A stretch of 64,000 nucleotides of DNA from Anaerolineae bacterium (GCA_022825675.1 JAJDWK010000032.1:1-64000); one strand, 5' to 3'; shown: positions 1-8,832, counted from the first letter of the stretch. Program-made: numbers and translations. The notes: generated by a model not told the origin, from the sequence alone.

Positions 1-84
1 CAGAGGAAAATGAGGACACCGAGTAAAGATATTAAGAGGCTTCTCATGCTTTTCTCGGTGTATCTCGGTGTCCTCGGTGGTTAA
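1..84 (-). repeat. Dispersed intergenic repeat, copy 1 (cut by window edge)
   Basis: Read on the minus strand this stretch begins with AACCACCGAGGACACCGAG and continues almost base for base like the stretch at 41915-41988 on the plus strand, including the shared block TTTACTCGGTGTCCTCA. The two copies are therefore inverted relative to each other and about 42 kb apart. No open frame or transposase is attached. The left end is lost at the window edge. Confidence 0.8.
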
Positions 85-286
85 ATTTGCGTTTTATTCG
101 GCTTGTTGTGGTGAATTAATATTTGATGCAATCGCCCTGCCGTTTGCAATCGCTGCGGTTGAGGCGCTGTCCCTCCGATATTTTGCCCGCGGCGTCAAAC
201 TCTAGCCCCATCCCGCCGCTATCCTGTATGATACATTGCCATTATGCGCGTTAGCTTAGCGCCAATTGCAGAAAGGATAACACACT

Positions 287-904
287 GTGAGCGCAGCGCA
301 GCGACTGCCGGGCATTATTTTTGTGATGGTGGGACCAGGGGGCGCGGGCAAGAACTCGATTATGAAGGCTGTTCTCGCGCAATCGCAGCGCATACGACAG
401 CTGGCGACCGCCACGACACGAGCCATGCGCGCGGGCGAACAGCAGGGGCGCGAGCATCTCTTTGTCGATGAAGTCGAGTTCCGGCGTATGATTAAAAGTG
501 GGCAATTGCTGGAACATCAGGAAGTGAGCCCGGGCAAATTCTATGGCATTCCGCGCCAAACGGTGGTCGCGGCTTTAGAAGCTGGCGAGCTGCTCATCGC
601 TGATATTGAGGTGATGGGCGCAAGACTCTTGAGCGCCGCCTACCCGCTTAATGTGGTGCAGATATTCGTCACCGTTCCTGGCGCTGATGTCAGCGAGCAA
701 TTGGCGCTGCTGGCAGCGCGCATGTTAAGCCGCGCCGACCAGAATACCGATATCCAACACCGATTGCGGCGCGCCCAAACGCTCGAATTGCCCTATCAAA
801 GCGGTTGCGACTACACTGTTGTCAACGATGATTTGGCGCGGGCTATCAGCAAAAGCATGCAGATCATCAAAAGCGAAATCCGCGCGCGGAGGGCAGGCAA
901 TTGA
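287..904 (+). CDS. gmk: Guanylate kinase (divergent P-loop)
   Basis: A 205-residue protein of normal guanylate-kinase length, predicted to phosphorylate GMP to GDP with ATP in the cytoplasm. The order of motifs is right: P-loop near residues 15-23, a TTRAMRAGE GMP-binding segment (family form TTRxxRxGE) near 43-51, EVSPGKFYGIPR near 86-97 and a D-I-E-V-M-G-A segment near 115-121. The P-loop reads GPGGAGKNS, so the residue after the lysine is Asn where the family has Ser or Thr. The start is GTG at 287 with AAAGGA about 10 nt upstream; a possible -10 TATGAT lies at 227-232. Its stop overlaps the TTG start of the next gene, so the two are probably cotranscribed. Confidence 0.85.
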   Translation: MSAAQRLPGIIFVMVGPGGAGKNSIMKAVLAQSQRIRQLATATTRAMRAGEQQGREHLFVDEVEFRRMIKSGQLLEHQEVSPGKFYGIPRQTVVAALEAGELLIADIEVMGARLLSAAYPLNVVQIFVTVPGADVSEQLALLAARMLSRADQNTDIQHRLRRAQTLELPYQSGCDYTVVNDDLARAISKSMQIIKSEIRARRAGN

Positions 905-1989
905 CAGAGCTGACGGCTTTGGCAAAACATCATCTGACGCTGGGCGCGGCGCTCGCGCCCGATTCTATCCCGCTGGACTATGGCGACCAGGCTTTGGAGC
1001 TGGCGGCGGCGCGGCAGGCGGCGGTGCTGCTGGACCGCTCGCACGAAGGGCGGATTCTGCTACAGGGACCCGACCGCCTGGCGCTGGTCAACCGCATGTC
1101 CACCAACGATGTGGCGAGGCTGACGCCACAGCAAGGCGCGCCGACACTCTTCACCAATGCCAATGCGCGCATTCTCTTTCGCGCGCTCTGCGCTGAGATT
1201 CCGCAAGGACTGCTGCTGATTAGCGAAGCGGGGCAAGGCGCTGCCCTGGCGCACTATCTGCGGCGCAACATCTTCTTCGGCGACCGCGCCGAGCTGAATG
1301 ACATCAGCGCGCAGACCGCCCTGTTCGCCTTGCATGGCGCTAAGGCGGAAGCCGTCATCGCCGCCCTGGATGCGGACCTGCCCAGCGTGCCGCCTTATGG
1401 CAGCCGGCAGCTGACTGTCGCCGGCATCAGCGTTACCGCTATCCGCCGCAAGCCGCTGTTGGGCAGCCACTGGCAGTTACTCTGCCCATTGGAAGACGCG
1501 GCGGCGCTGCATCAGGCTTTGCTTGATGCGGGCGCTGGCAACGGGCTCGCGCCAGCTGGCTCTTTGTCCTACAACAGCCTGCGCATCGCCAGCGGGCAGC
1601 CGGCGCGCCTCGAGCTTTCGCCGCAGTATCTGCCATTGGAAGTCGGGCTGTGGGACGAGGTCAGCTTTAATAAAGGCTGTTACACCGGGCAGGAAATCAT
1701 CGCCCGCATGGAAAGCCGGCAGCGCCTGGCAAAAACGCTGGTGAAAATCGAATTGTCGGGCTATGTGCCGGCACCAGCACCAGTGCAGCACGCGGGACGC
1801 GCCGTTGGCGCTATGACGAGCAGCGTTGCCGCCGCCGATGGCGCGCTGTATGCGCTGGGAGTCGTGAAGTTGGGGTTCGCGAAGCCCGGGCAGGCGCTGC
1901 AGGTGGGCGCGGAGGCGGTCGCGGCGCGGGTCATCGGCTTTGCCGGCGCGCAAGCGCCATTCCTCTTGCATGCCGCGCCCGCGACTTAG
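901..1989 (+). CDS. ygfZ: YgfZ/GcvT-like folate-binding protein
   Basis: A 362-residue protein of the GcvT/YgfZ superfamily. The diagnostic K-G-C-Y-x-G-Q-E motif is present as KGCYTGQE near residue 259, which identifies YgfZ (iron-sulfur cluster repair or assembly, tetrahydrofolate dependent) rather than the glycine-cleavage T protein. The N-terminal part carries the typical LLDRSHEGRILLQGPDRLALVNRMSTND segment region at residues 41-68. The start is TTG at 901, sharing bases with the TGA of gmk, which suggests translational coupling. The gene converges on the FtsB-like gene with only 9 bp between stops. Confidence 0.85.
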   Translation: MTELTALAKHHLTLGAALAPDSIPLDYGDQALELAAARQAAVLLDRSHEGRILLQGPDRLALVNRMSTNDVARLTPQQGAPTLFTNANARILFRALCAEIPQGLLLISEAGQGAALAHYLRRNIFFGDRAELNDISAQTALFALHGAKAEAVIAALDADLPSVPPYGSRQLTVAGISVTAIRRKPLLGSHWQLLCPLEDAAALHQALLDAGAGNGLAPAGSLSYNSLRIASGQPARLELSPQYLPLEVGLWDEVSFNKGCYTGQEIIARMESRQRLAKTLVKIELSGYVPAPAPVQHAGRAVGAMTSSVAAADGALYALGVVKLGFAKPGQALQVGAEAVAARVIGFAGAQAPFLLHAAPAT

Positions 1990-1998
1990 CGCCAGCGC

Positions 1999-2460
1999 TT
2001 AGCCGATACCAGGCGGCGGACCATCAAAGAAGAGCGCCCACCAGATTTCCCAATTCTGCGGTTGTGGCACCGTGGTTTCGAAAGCGACCAATTCGACTGT
2101 CGATTGCGGTGGCGCAGCCGCAGCGCCGAGACTTTGCGGAAAAATCAACACTTCGCCTTCGCGGATCATTTTGCCTTCATCACGCGCCCAGAATTCCACA
2201 TAGACATCGCTTTTGACATAGTTCAGCTCAGCGTTCAGCGCTTCCTGCTGCGCCAGCAGTTGGTCAATCTCGTCGCTGAACTGGCGGTGAATTTGCGCGA
2301 GCGAGCGATCCAAGCTGATGCGGCTGCTGAAATTGAGCGCAAAAATCAGCCCGATTGCCAGCCCCATGCCCAGCATAAGCTGAACGCCGGTTACGCGGTT
2401 GCGGCTTTTGGGGCGCGGCAGGGCTTCTTCCACAGCGCCGGGAATTGCGATTTCGGACAT
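1999..2460 (-). CDS. FtsB/DivIC-like septum formation protein
   Basis: About 153 residues: a short basic cytoplasmic N-terminus, one membrane span near residues 25-46, a coiled coil near 50-82 (QFSDEIDQLLAQQEALNAEL region) and then the YVEFWARDEGKMIREGE segment typical of DivIC/FtsB proteins, which link the early and late divisome. The C-terminus is a hydrophobic, proline-rich tail. I chose ATG at 2460; an upstream TTG at 2484 in frame would add 8 residues, and neither has a good ribosome site. The family is recognised from architecture, so a general coiled-coil membrane protein remains possible. Confidence 0.65.
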   Translation of the reverse strand: MSEIAIPGAVEEALPRPKSRNRVTGVQLMLGMGLAIGLIFALNFSSRISLDRSLAQIHRQFSDEIDQLLAQQEALNAELNYVKSDVYVEFWARDEGKMIREGEVLIFPQSLGAAAAPPQSTVELVAFETTVPQPQNWEIWWALFFDGPPPGIG

Positions 2461-2599
2461 GGCTAGGCATCCGCCAGCGGTCAATATAGCATCATGGTAC
2501 TATAGCTGGCGAATTGCGCCAGCGGACGCTCTGCCACATCAGGAGCGGTGTCTGCTGATGGCAATGAAAAAGACCGGCGCGCAGCCGGTCCTCCATTGT

Positions 2600-2682
2600 G
2601 CCGAAGGTGGGAGTCGAACCCACACTCCCCGAAGAGAACTACGCCCTGAACGTAGCGCGTCTGCCAATTCCGCCACTTCGGC
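2600..2682 (-). tRNA. tRNA-Leu (anticodon CAG)
   Basis: The minus strand folds into a class II tRNA of 83 nt: acceptor GCCGAAG pairing with CTTCGGC, anticodon arm CTACG-TTCAGGG-CGTAG giving anticodon CAG, a short variable arm and a TTCGACT T-loop. The 3' CCA is not encoded. Confidence 0.95.
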
Positions 2683-2696
2683 GTAAGCATGCGCTT

Positions 2697-2724
2697 AGTG
2701 TACTGGAACTCGCGGGGAAGTCAA
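2697..2724 (-). promoter_or_regulatory. Promoter of tRNA-Leu
   Basis: On the minus strand TTGACT (2719-2724), a 16-bp spacer and TACACT (2697-2702) lie just upstream of the tRNA, placing the start of transcription about 7-8 nt before its 5' end. Confidence 0.7.
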
Positions 2725-2764
2725 TATCAAGTTTGCAGAAGTTCGCATGCCGGCGCTAGCGACT

Positions 2765-3802
2765 TCAACGCAGCGAGAAATGAATATCAGAGCATGCGCG
2801 CAATCGTTCCGCCGCGTGTTCCGCCGTGATATCCCGCTGCGCCTCCGCCAGCATCTCGTAGCCGACCATGAACTTTTTTACAGTGGCGGAACGCAAGAGC
2901 GGCGGGTAGAAATGAGCATGCAGTTGCCAGTGCGAGCTATCACCCGCCCGGGCGGGCGCGCCGTGCCAGCCCATTGAATAGGGGAAAGAGACTTCAAAGA
3001 GATTATCGTATTTGACCAGCAGCCATTTGAGAATCGCCGCCAGGCTATCGCGTTGGGGCGCGGAAAGGTCGCTCAAGCTGCTGACAGGAAACTTGGGCAA
3101 AAGCAAGGTCTCGAAGGGCCAAAGCGCCCAGAATGGCACGACCACCAGCCAGTGCCCGTTTTCCAGTACGCGGCGCTCGCCGCGCTGCCGCTCTTGCTGA
3201 GCGTAATCCAGGAGCAGGCGGCTGCCATGCTCTTGCTGATAGCGCCGCTGCTGCTGATCTTCTCGCGCAGGGATGGTGCTAAGCGCGTCTGTCGCCCAGA
3301 TTTGGCCATGCGGATGCGGGTTGGAGGCACCCATCAGCGCGCCGCGGTTCTCAAATATCTGCACCCAGCGGTAGCGCTGCGCCAGTTCTTTGTATTGTGA
3401 CGCCCACAAATCGATGACAGCGCGCAACTCTGGCAGTGACATTTCCGCCAGCGTCAGGTCATGCCGCGGCGAAAAGCAGAGCACGCGCGCCTCCCCGCGG
3501 ACGGAGCGCGCTTGAAATAGCGGCTGCTCAGCAAGGCTCCGCTCCGGGCTGTCGGGCAGCACCGCGGCGAAATCGTTGATGAAGACGAAGGTGCTTTTGT
3601 AGTCGGGATTGCGCTCGCCATTGGCGCGCAGGTTGCCAGGGCAAAGGTAACACTCGGGGTCATAAGGCAGCCGCACTGGGGCTGGAGCCGCCTCCTGACT
3701 GCCTTTCCAGGGACGGCGCGTGCGCTGGGGCGAGACCAGGATCCATTCGTCCAGGAGCGGGTTGTAGCGGCGGTGCGGCTGTTCGCTCAGCAATTGGCTC
3801 AC
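2765..3802 (-). CDS. galT: Galactose-1-phosphate uridylyltransferase
   Basis: A 345-residue GalT of the Leloir pathway, exchanging UDP between UDP-glucose and galactose 1-phosphate. The N-terminus carries [22 protein letters not shown], the segment around residue 52 has the CYLCPGN zinc-site pair of cysteines, and the active-site HPHGQ motif (nucleophilic histidine in [10 protein letters not shown]) sits near residue 163. Length and motif order are complete. It is the last gene of a leftward run with the MaoC gene (3-bp gap) and malG, so it is probably in the malEFG operon. That would tie the transported sugar to galactose metabolism, which is inference. Confidence 0.93.
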   Translation of the reverse strand: MSQLLSEQPHRRYNPLLDEWILVSPQRTRRPWKGSQEAAPAPVRLPYDPECYLCPGNLRANGERNPDYKSTFVFINDFAAVLPDSPERSLAEQPLFQARSVRGEARVLCFSPRHDLTLAEMSLPELRAVIDLWASQYKELAQRYRWVQIFENRGALMGASNPHPHGQIWATDALSTIPAREDQQQRRYQQEHGSRLLLDYAQQERQRGERRVLENGHWLVVVPFWALWPFETLLLPKFPVSSLSDLSAPQRDSLAAILKWLLVKYDNLFEVSFPYSMGWHGAPARAGDSSHWQLHAHFYPPLLRSATVKKFMVGYEMLAEAQRDITAEHAAERLRACSDIHFSLR

Positions 3803-3805
3803 AAA

Positions 3806-4699
3806 TCAGCGCTCCATACGCGCGCGCGCCTGGCTCAAGGCAAGCGCCGGGCGCTCTTTGACGCGCGTTTGGAAGGCGATTTCGCCGGCAGCCAGCCGCC
3901 ACATTTCTGTGCGCAGGGTCTCCCCGGGGAAGACATGGCTGGCGAAGCGGGCGCTGATGGCGCGCAGGCTGCCCGCCTGGTTGCCGCCGAAATGCGCCAG
4001 AAGCGCGCGCGCCGCAAAACCCAAAGTGCAGAGCCCGTGCAGTATCGGCTTTTCAAAATTGCCGCGCGTCGCCATCTCCGGGTCGGCATGCAGGGGGTTG
4101 GCATCGCCAGACAAGCGATAGAGCAGGGCTTGGGCGGGCGCAGTCTTCTCTTCGTGAATGACATCGGGCGGGCGGGCAGGCCTTTCCCGCGCCGCGCTGG
4201 CACCGCGGGTACCACCATAACCGCCGAGGCCGCGAATAAATACCGACCAGCGCGCCAGCGCCAGCGCTTGACCGCCCTCATCAAAACTTTCGCTGTGTAT
4301 CCGTATCAGCATGCCGCTGCCCTTATCCAGGATTTCGGCGATGTGATGCCGCGAGCGCACCGTCGCCGCGGGCGGCAAAGGGCGCGGCAGTTCCAGCAGC
4401 TGCTCCGCATGCAGCAGCTGCATCGGCTCGTATTCAATATGCCCCAATCTCCCGCTCAGCAGCTTGGCTATCAGCCCGCTGGAGAAACAGAAGGCGAAAG
4501 TAGGCAGCGCCTGGAAAGTATGGCGGCTCTTTTCGTAGACAAATTTGAGTTCTTCTTGATCCAGCGGGTCGGCGGGCGCGCCGATGCCCAAAGCATACAG
4601 GGCGGCATCGCGGGCGCTGTAGGTGTAAGCAGTCTGACCCAAGTCCAGCCCGATTAAGCGCTCAACTGTCTCTGCATCAAGGTGCGCCATATTCGCCAA
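3806..4699 (-). CDS. MaoC-type double-hotdog dehydratase (enoyl-CoA hydratase 2-like)
   Basis: A 297-residue protein with two hotdog halves, as in (R)-specific 2-enoyl-CoA hydratase (hydratase 2, the MaoC family). The C-terminal half has the catalytic hydratase-2 pattern YRLSGDANPLHADPEMA near residues 191-207, giving the Asp/His pair, followed by ILHGLCTLG. The N-terminal half is a degenerate hotdog carrying LDQEELKFVYE. It would act on acyl-CoA in fatty-acid or polyketide-type metabolism. Its position between malG (22 bp upstream) and galT (3 bp downstream) is unexpected for a lipid enzyme. Confidence 0.75.
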   Translation of the reverse strand: MANMAHLDAETVERLIGLDLGQTAYTYSARDAALYALGIGAPADPLDQEELKFVYEKSRHTFQALPTFAFCFSSGLIAKLLSGRLGHIEYEPMQLLHAEQLLELPRPLPPAATVRSRHHIAEILDKGSGMLIRIHSESFDEGGQALALARWSVFIRGLGGYGGTRGASAARERPARPPDVIHEEKTAPAQALLYRLSGDANPLHADPEMATRGNFEKPILHGLCTLGFAARALLAHFGGNQAGSLRAISARFASHVFPGETLRTEMWRLAAGEIAFQTRVKERPALALSQARARMER

Positions 4700-4721
4700 C
4701 AGTATTTTCAGCAGCGCCTGA

Positions 4722-5831
4722 TTAGCCTTTGACCGCGCCTTGCGTCAAGCCGCCAACGATTTGGTCTTGCAAGCCCAGGTAGATGAGCAAAGCGGGCAGC
4801 GAGCCGATGATTGCGCCAGCGGCGAAGACGCCCCAATCCTGCGCGAAGCTGACGCTGACATAACTCCACAAGCCTACCATCAAGGTCCAGCTTTCGGTAT
4901 CCCGCAGCAAAATGCGCGCCAGCACAAATTCGTTATAGGAGCCAACAAAAGACAAAATGCCAACGACTACCAGCACCGGGCGCACCAAGGGGAAGATGAG
5001 CCGCCAATATGTCTGCCAATGGTTGGCGCCATCCACCAATGCCGACTCATCAATCTCGCGCGGGACGGAATCGAAGAAACCTTTCATCAGCCAAATGTTG
5101 ATGCCCATGCCGCCGCCGACATATACGAGTATCAAGCCGCCGGTGGTATTCAGCCCAAAAAACGGGATGTGATTGCCGATTTGCTGCAGCATGAGGAAGA
5201 TGGCGACCATCGCCAGCAAATTGGGAAAAACCTGCACCAAAAGTATCAAGACCAACAGATTGCGCCGCCCGGCGAAGCGGAAGCGAGAAAAAGAATAGGC
5301 GCTGAAAGCGGAGACCAATACCACCAGAATGGCGGTTGTTGACGACACCACCACCGAATTCAGCAGCCAGCGCAGGAAGGGTTTGCGCGGTGTGTCAAAA
5401 AGAATGTGGAAGTTGATCATATAGCTGGAGCCGATGTCATACAGCGCCGCGCCTTCTTCAAAAGCATCGCCGACTTGGTAACGGATATTGCGCACATAGC
5501 CATTTTTGGGCGAGCGCAATTCCGCTTCGCCATCGGCATTTTGTACGCTTAATATCAGCTCGGCGCTGCGCTCGACCCTCGTCCCTTCCGCCGCCGCGAC
5601 TTGCAGCAGCGTGCCCGCCTCTTCGGCAAATACCGTGCGCGTTTCTGGCAAGGGCGGGATGACCGATTGCGTGACCATCGACTGGCTGGGGTTTAGCGAT
5701 GCGGATATGACCCAGAGTATGGGGAACATGGCGAAGAGGACCGCGATGACCAGGATGAGAATTTGCAGCGCGAGCTGGATATCCTGCGCCAGGCTGTAGC
5801 GGCGGCGTTTTTTCTTGCGCGGCTCAGACAT
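4722..5831 (-). CDS. malG: Sugar ABC transporter permease, MalG type, with lipoyl-like insert
   Basis: A 369-residue inner-membrane permease; MalG proteins are usually about 270-300 residues. The first membrane span is near residues 18-45. The EAA loop that contacts the ATPase reads DESALVDGANHWQTYWRLIFPL near residue 265. The extra length is an extracytoplasmic insert near residues 55-150 rich in glycine and valine, with an EEAGTLL...EGTRVERSAELIL...PKNGYVRNIRYQVGD...EGAAL pattern that resembles a biotinyl-lipoyl/HlyD hammerhead. The start overlaps the stop of malF by 8 bp. No ATPase is encoded nearby, so it must use one made elsewhere. Confidence 0.88.
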   Translation of the reverse strand: MSEPRKKKRRRYSLAQDIQLALQILILVIAVLFAMFPILWVISASLNPSQSMVTQSVIPPLPETRTVFAEEAGTLLQVAAAEGTRVERSAELILSVQNADGEAELRSPKNGYVRNIRYQVGDAFEEGAALYDIGSSYMINFHILFDTPRKPFLRWLLNSVVVSSTTAILVVLVSAFSAYSFSRFRFAGRRNLLVLILLVQVFPNLLAMVAIFLMLQQIGNHIPFFGLNTTGGLILVYVGGGMGINIWLMKGFFDSVPREIDESALVDGANHWQTYWRLIFPLVRPVLVVVGILSFVGSYNEFVLARILLRDTESWTLMVGLWSYVSVSFAQDWGVFAAGAIIGSLPALLIYLGLQDQIVGGLTQGAVKG

Positions 5832-7416
5832 TTTCCGATATCTCCTCCCAGCCTTTGGTCAATCGGTATTGCGTCAAAGTTACCCCCGCGACCAAAAGGA
5901 AGATGATGATGGTAATGGCGGAAGCCAAGCCATAATCCGCGCCGCGCCCGCCGCCAAAAGCCAGCCGATAGGCATAACTAATCAGGATGTCGGTGTGTCC
6001 CGCGGGCACGGTGCCCGCCTCAACCATCGGCGGACCGCCTTCGTTAAACGCCTCGATGATGATGAAGTTGTTAAAATTGTAGGTGAAAGACGCGATGAGC
6101 AGCGGTCCCACCGCGACCAGCAGCATAGGCAATGTCAAGCTGCGGAACTTCTGCCGCCAGTTGGCGCCGTCGACCTCAGCCGCTTCATACATATCACGCG
6201 GGATTGCCGCCAGCGCGCCGCTGCACACCAGCATAAAGTAGGGATAGCCCAGCCAGAGATTCACCAGGAGTATGCTGATTTTTGCCCATGTCGGGTCGAT
6301 GAAAAATGGCGGCGGCTCCAAGCCAAAAGCGCGGATGATGTTGGAGACCACGCCCAAATTGGAATTGAGCATGCCGCGCCAGATTGCGACCGAGATTAAC
6401 CCCGGGATGGGCCAGGGGATTATCAAAAGGGTGCGAAAAGCGCGCTTGAATGGGATGCGCTTGCTCTGCAAGAGCAGCGCGAAAAACAGCCCGAGGCTGA
6501 ATGTCGAAATGACCGAGAGCAGCGCGAAGCCGATTGTCCAGGCGAATATGCGCGCCAGGGGTCCACGGATATCATCGCGTTCAATGAAGCTCTCGTAATT
6601 TTTGGTGCCGATGGCGCTGACGAAGCCGGTGAACAGGGTCGCGCCAGCCGCGCTTTCAAATTGCCCATTCGCGTAATTGGCTGGGAAAAGCTCCCCGCTT
6701 TTGTGATCCAGCACGGCGTCCTGCGCCTCGACATATTCGTAGCGCGGCGCAAATTCGCCAGCTTCTCGCCGGCCGGCGATGCCGATGCGCGCCTGAGCGC
6801 CGCCAAAGCTGAGCGCTTGCGCGGCGCTGGCCGCTTTCAGCGATTCGCCGCGGCTCAATTGGCGATAGCCCTGAAACTGCTCCGGCAGCTCGCCACCGGC
6901 AGCCACTGCCGAGACTGGCTCGAAGCTATCAAGCGTGGCGAAGTAATAGCTGTCACTGGCGACTTCGTCCGTCAGCCAGAGCGCGTAATCGCCGGCGTCA
7001 TTCTGATACAAATTCCAGCCATATACCTTGCCGCCCTCGGGCAGATAGGTCTGCTCCGCCAGCAGTTTGAGCACCTGCGTCTTTGTCAGCAGGTTGCCAT
7101 CGCCATAATTTGTGAACGATACATACACGGTGTAGACAATCGGGAAGACCACGAGCAAAGTCATCAGGGAGAGCGCCGGCGCAATCCAGCGCAGGGCGTA
7201 AAGATCGGCGCGCAAATTGATGATATTGACGCCGAGCGTGATAAGCCCGATGGTGATTGCCAGTTCCCAAATGCCATCCGCGGCGAAGGCGTACATCAAA
7301 TAGAGGGCGGCGGCATCAAGCACAATCAGCCCGAGGTATGTCGCGCCCAGGCGCATAAATGACGCGGCGGAAAGCGGACCCAGCGCCCGCCTTCCTTCGG
7401 CAGTTTTAGTATTCAT
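5824..7416 (-). CDS. malF: Sugar ABC transporter permease, MalF type
   Basis: A 530-residue permease, long like E. coli MalF and unlike the ~300-residue short forms. Two or three spans near residues 20-125 precede a large extracytoplasmic region (about residues 130-290) comparable in place to the MalF P2 domain that holds the binding protein. The remaining spans follow, with the EAA loop PRDMYEAAEVDGANWRQKF near residue 422. It sits between malE and malG in one leftward operon; a strong stem-loop in the 138-bp gap after malE probably lowers its expression relative to malE. Confidence 0.9.
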   Translation of the reverse strand: MNTKTAEGRRALGPLSAASFMRLGATYLGLIVLDAAALYLMYAFAADGIWELAITIGLITLGVNIINLRADLYALRWIAPALSLMTLLVVFPIVYTVYVSFTNYGDGNLLTKTQVLKLLAEQTYLPEGGKVYGWNLYQNDAGDYALWLTDEVASDSYYFATLDSFEPVSAVAAGGELPEQFQGYRQLSRGESLKAASAAQALSFGGAQARIGIAGRREAGEFAPRYEYVEAQDAVLDHKSGELFPANYANGQFESAAGATLFTGFVSAIGTKNYESFIERDDIRGPLARIFAWTIGFALLSVISTFSLGLFFALLLQSKRIPFKRAFRTLLIIPWPIPGLISVAIWRGMLNSNLGVVSNIIRAFGLEPPPFFIDPTWAKISILLVNLWLGYPYFMLVCSGALAAIPRDMYEAAEVDGANWRQKFRSLTLPMLLVAVGPLLIASFTYNFNNFIIIEAFNEGGPPMVEAGTVPAGHTDILISYAYRLAFGGGRGADYGLASAITIIIFLLVAGVTLTQYRLTKGWEEISENV

Positions 7417-7488
7417 CCCGTTGCGAGCCGCCGCTTGAATTAAACTGAACTCTGCCGGGCAGCGCCGTTACTGCGGCGAGCCGGCAAA

Positions 7489-7519
7489 GCGGGGGATGCC
7501 ATTGCCGGCAATCCCCCGT
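7489..7519 (-). terminator. Stem-loop between malE and malF
   Basis: An 8-bp perfect stem, CGGGGGAT (7490-7497) with ATCCCCCG (7511-7518), extends inward by three more pairs past one bulge. There is no U-run on either side, so it is more likely an mRNA-stabilising or attenuating hairpin behind the binding-protein gene than a full terminator. Confidence 0.55.
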
Positions 7520-7554
7520 CAATGCCAAGCCGTGCCGGGCAGGCAGGCGGCAGC

Positions 7555-8748
7555 TTATTCCGAGCCTTCAATCAAGGCGCGGATTTGTTCCCCCGCGTTG
7601 CTGAAAGCTTCTTCGGCGCTCAATTCGCCGGTGCGCACCAAGGTCATCGCGTTTGCCCATGCCGCCCATACCGAGCCCATTTCTGGAATTGCCGGCATCG
7701 CCAAGCCTTCGGTGCCAGCGGCGACAAAGCCAGCCATGATTTCGTCATCCAGGCTTTCGCGCAAGCCAATATGTGAGGGCGGGCGCGGGTCCGCGCTGTA
7801 GAGGGAAGCCATGACTTCTTCGGTTGCGATGAAATCGAGCAGGAAGGCTTCCGCCAGGATTTTGTTTTCGCTGAAGGCGTTGACCATGAAGCCGACAACG
7901 CCGAGGAAGGGCTTGGCAGCGCCACCTGGTCCCGCGGGCAAGCCACCAACCGCGAAGTTGACGCCGGATTCTTCGATACGCGGAATCGCCCAGGGTCCGG
8001 TGATAATCATGGCGGCGTCGCCAGTTTCGAACAGGGTGTGCATGACATCATAATCGACGCCGGTGGGCATCAAACCATCGGCGACGAAAGATTCCATAAA
8101 AGCGGCACCGGCGATTGCGCCCTCGCTGTCAATGCCAACATCGGCAGGGTCGTAGCCCGCTTCGCTAACGCTGAAGACATAGCCGCCATACGCCGTCAGC
8201 AGCGAGAAGGAATGGTAGGGGTCGGTGTCCTGGATTATCCAGCCGTACATGGAGTCGCCAGCGGCAACCAGCTCTTCGCTAATCGCGCGCACTTCTTCCC
8301 AAGTCGCCGGGTTCTCCGGCACCAGGTCTAGATTGCGGATGAACGCGACATTTTCGGCGGCGGTGGGCAAGCCATATTGCGCGCCTTCGTAGACAAATGC
8401 GGCGAGCGCCGAGGGCAAGAAGTCCGCTTCAACATCGGCGAGGTCGAGTTCTGCCAGCAAGCCATTCGCCGCCAAATCGCCCAGCCAGTCATGCGCGCCG
8501 ATGAAGATATCGGGACCTTCGCCCGCCGGGGCGGCGGTCTTGAATTGGTCGCGGATATCGAGGAAGGGCACCTCGTGCACAATCACGGGGATGCCAAATT
8601 CTTCTTCAAATTGCAGCGCCAGCTCTTCCAAAACCGGGGTTGAAGATTCGGATCCCCAAACCGTGAGCGATTCGTCTTGCGCCGATGCCACAAAGACGCT
8701 CATAAGCAGCAAGAGCGCGCATAGCGCAGTCCAATGTAGCCGTTTCAT
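7555..8748 (-). CDS. malE: Sugar-binding protein of ABC transporter (MalE-like)
   Basis: A 397-residue extracellular solute-binding protein of family 1. The N-terminus MKRLHWTALCALLLLMS is a signal sequence ending at VASAQ, a signal-peptidase-I type site; there is no lipobox cysteine. The mature part opens with LTVWGSESSTPVLEELA and has the GPDIFIGAHDWLGDLA lobe motif near residue 85. The ATG at 8748 is preceded by AAGGGAAAA; frames further upstream are not needed. It is the first gene of malE-malF-malG-maoC-galT. The sugar cannot be told from sequence; maltose-type oligosaccharides or galactosides are both possible. Confidence 0.9.
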   Translation of the reverse strand: MKRLHWTALCALLLLMSVFVASAQDESLTVWGSESSTPVLEELALQFEEEFGIPVIVHEVPFLDIRDQFKTAAPAGEGPDIFIGAHDWLGDLAANGLLAELDLADVEADFLPSALAAFVYEGAQYGLPTAAENVAFIRNLDLVPENPATWEEVRAISEELVAAGDSMYGWIIQDTDPYHSFSLLTAYGGYVFSVSEAGYDPADVGIDSEGAIAGAAFMESFVADGLMPTGVDYDVMHTLFETGDAAMIITGPWAIPRIEESGVNFAVGGLPAGPGGAAKPFLGVVGFMVNAFSENKILAEAFLLDFIATEEVMASLYSADPRPPSHIGLRESLDDEIMAGFVAAGTEGLAMPAIPEMGSVWAAWANAMTLVRTGELSAEEAFSNAGEQIRALIEGSE

Positions 8749-8804
8749 ACCAGTTTTCCCTTCGTATCGCCTTAAAGTAAGTAAAGCAGAGTGATGCTGT
8801 GTAG

Positions 8805-8832
8805 AGTATAAGCCGTAATGGGGAAAAGGCAA
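8805..8832 (-). promoter_or_regulatory. Probable promoter of the malE operon
   Basis: On the minus strand TTGCCT (8827-8832), 16 bp, and TATACT (8805-8810) precede the malE start by about 57 bp. No operator repeat is obvious. Confidence 0.5.

Noticed and set aside
2461..2484. Longer start (TTG 2484) for the FtsB-like gene
   Set aside because: Adds eight residues without ribosome site or family similarity; ATG 2460 kept, though with limited certainty.
3773..4657. Plus-strand open frame of 294 codons opposite the MaoC gene
   Set aside because: Antisense of a conserved double-hotdog gene; composition is Arg/Gln-rich and no motif is present. Many similar antisense frames occur because of codon bias.
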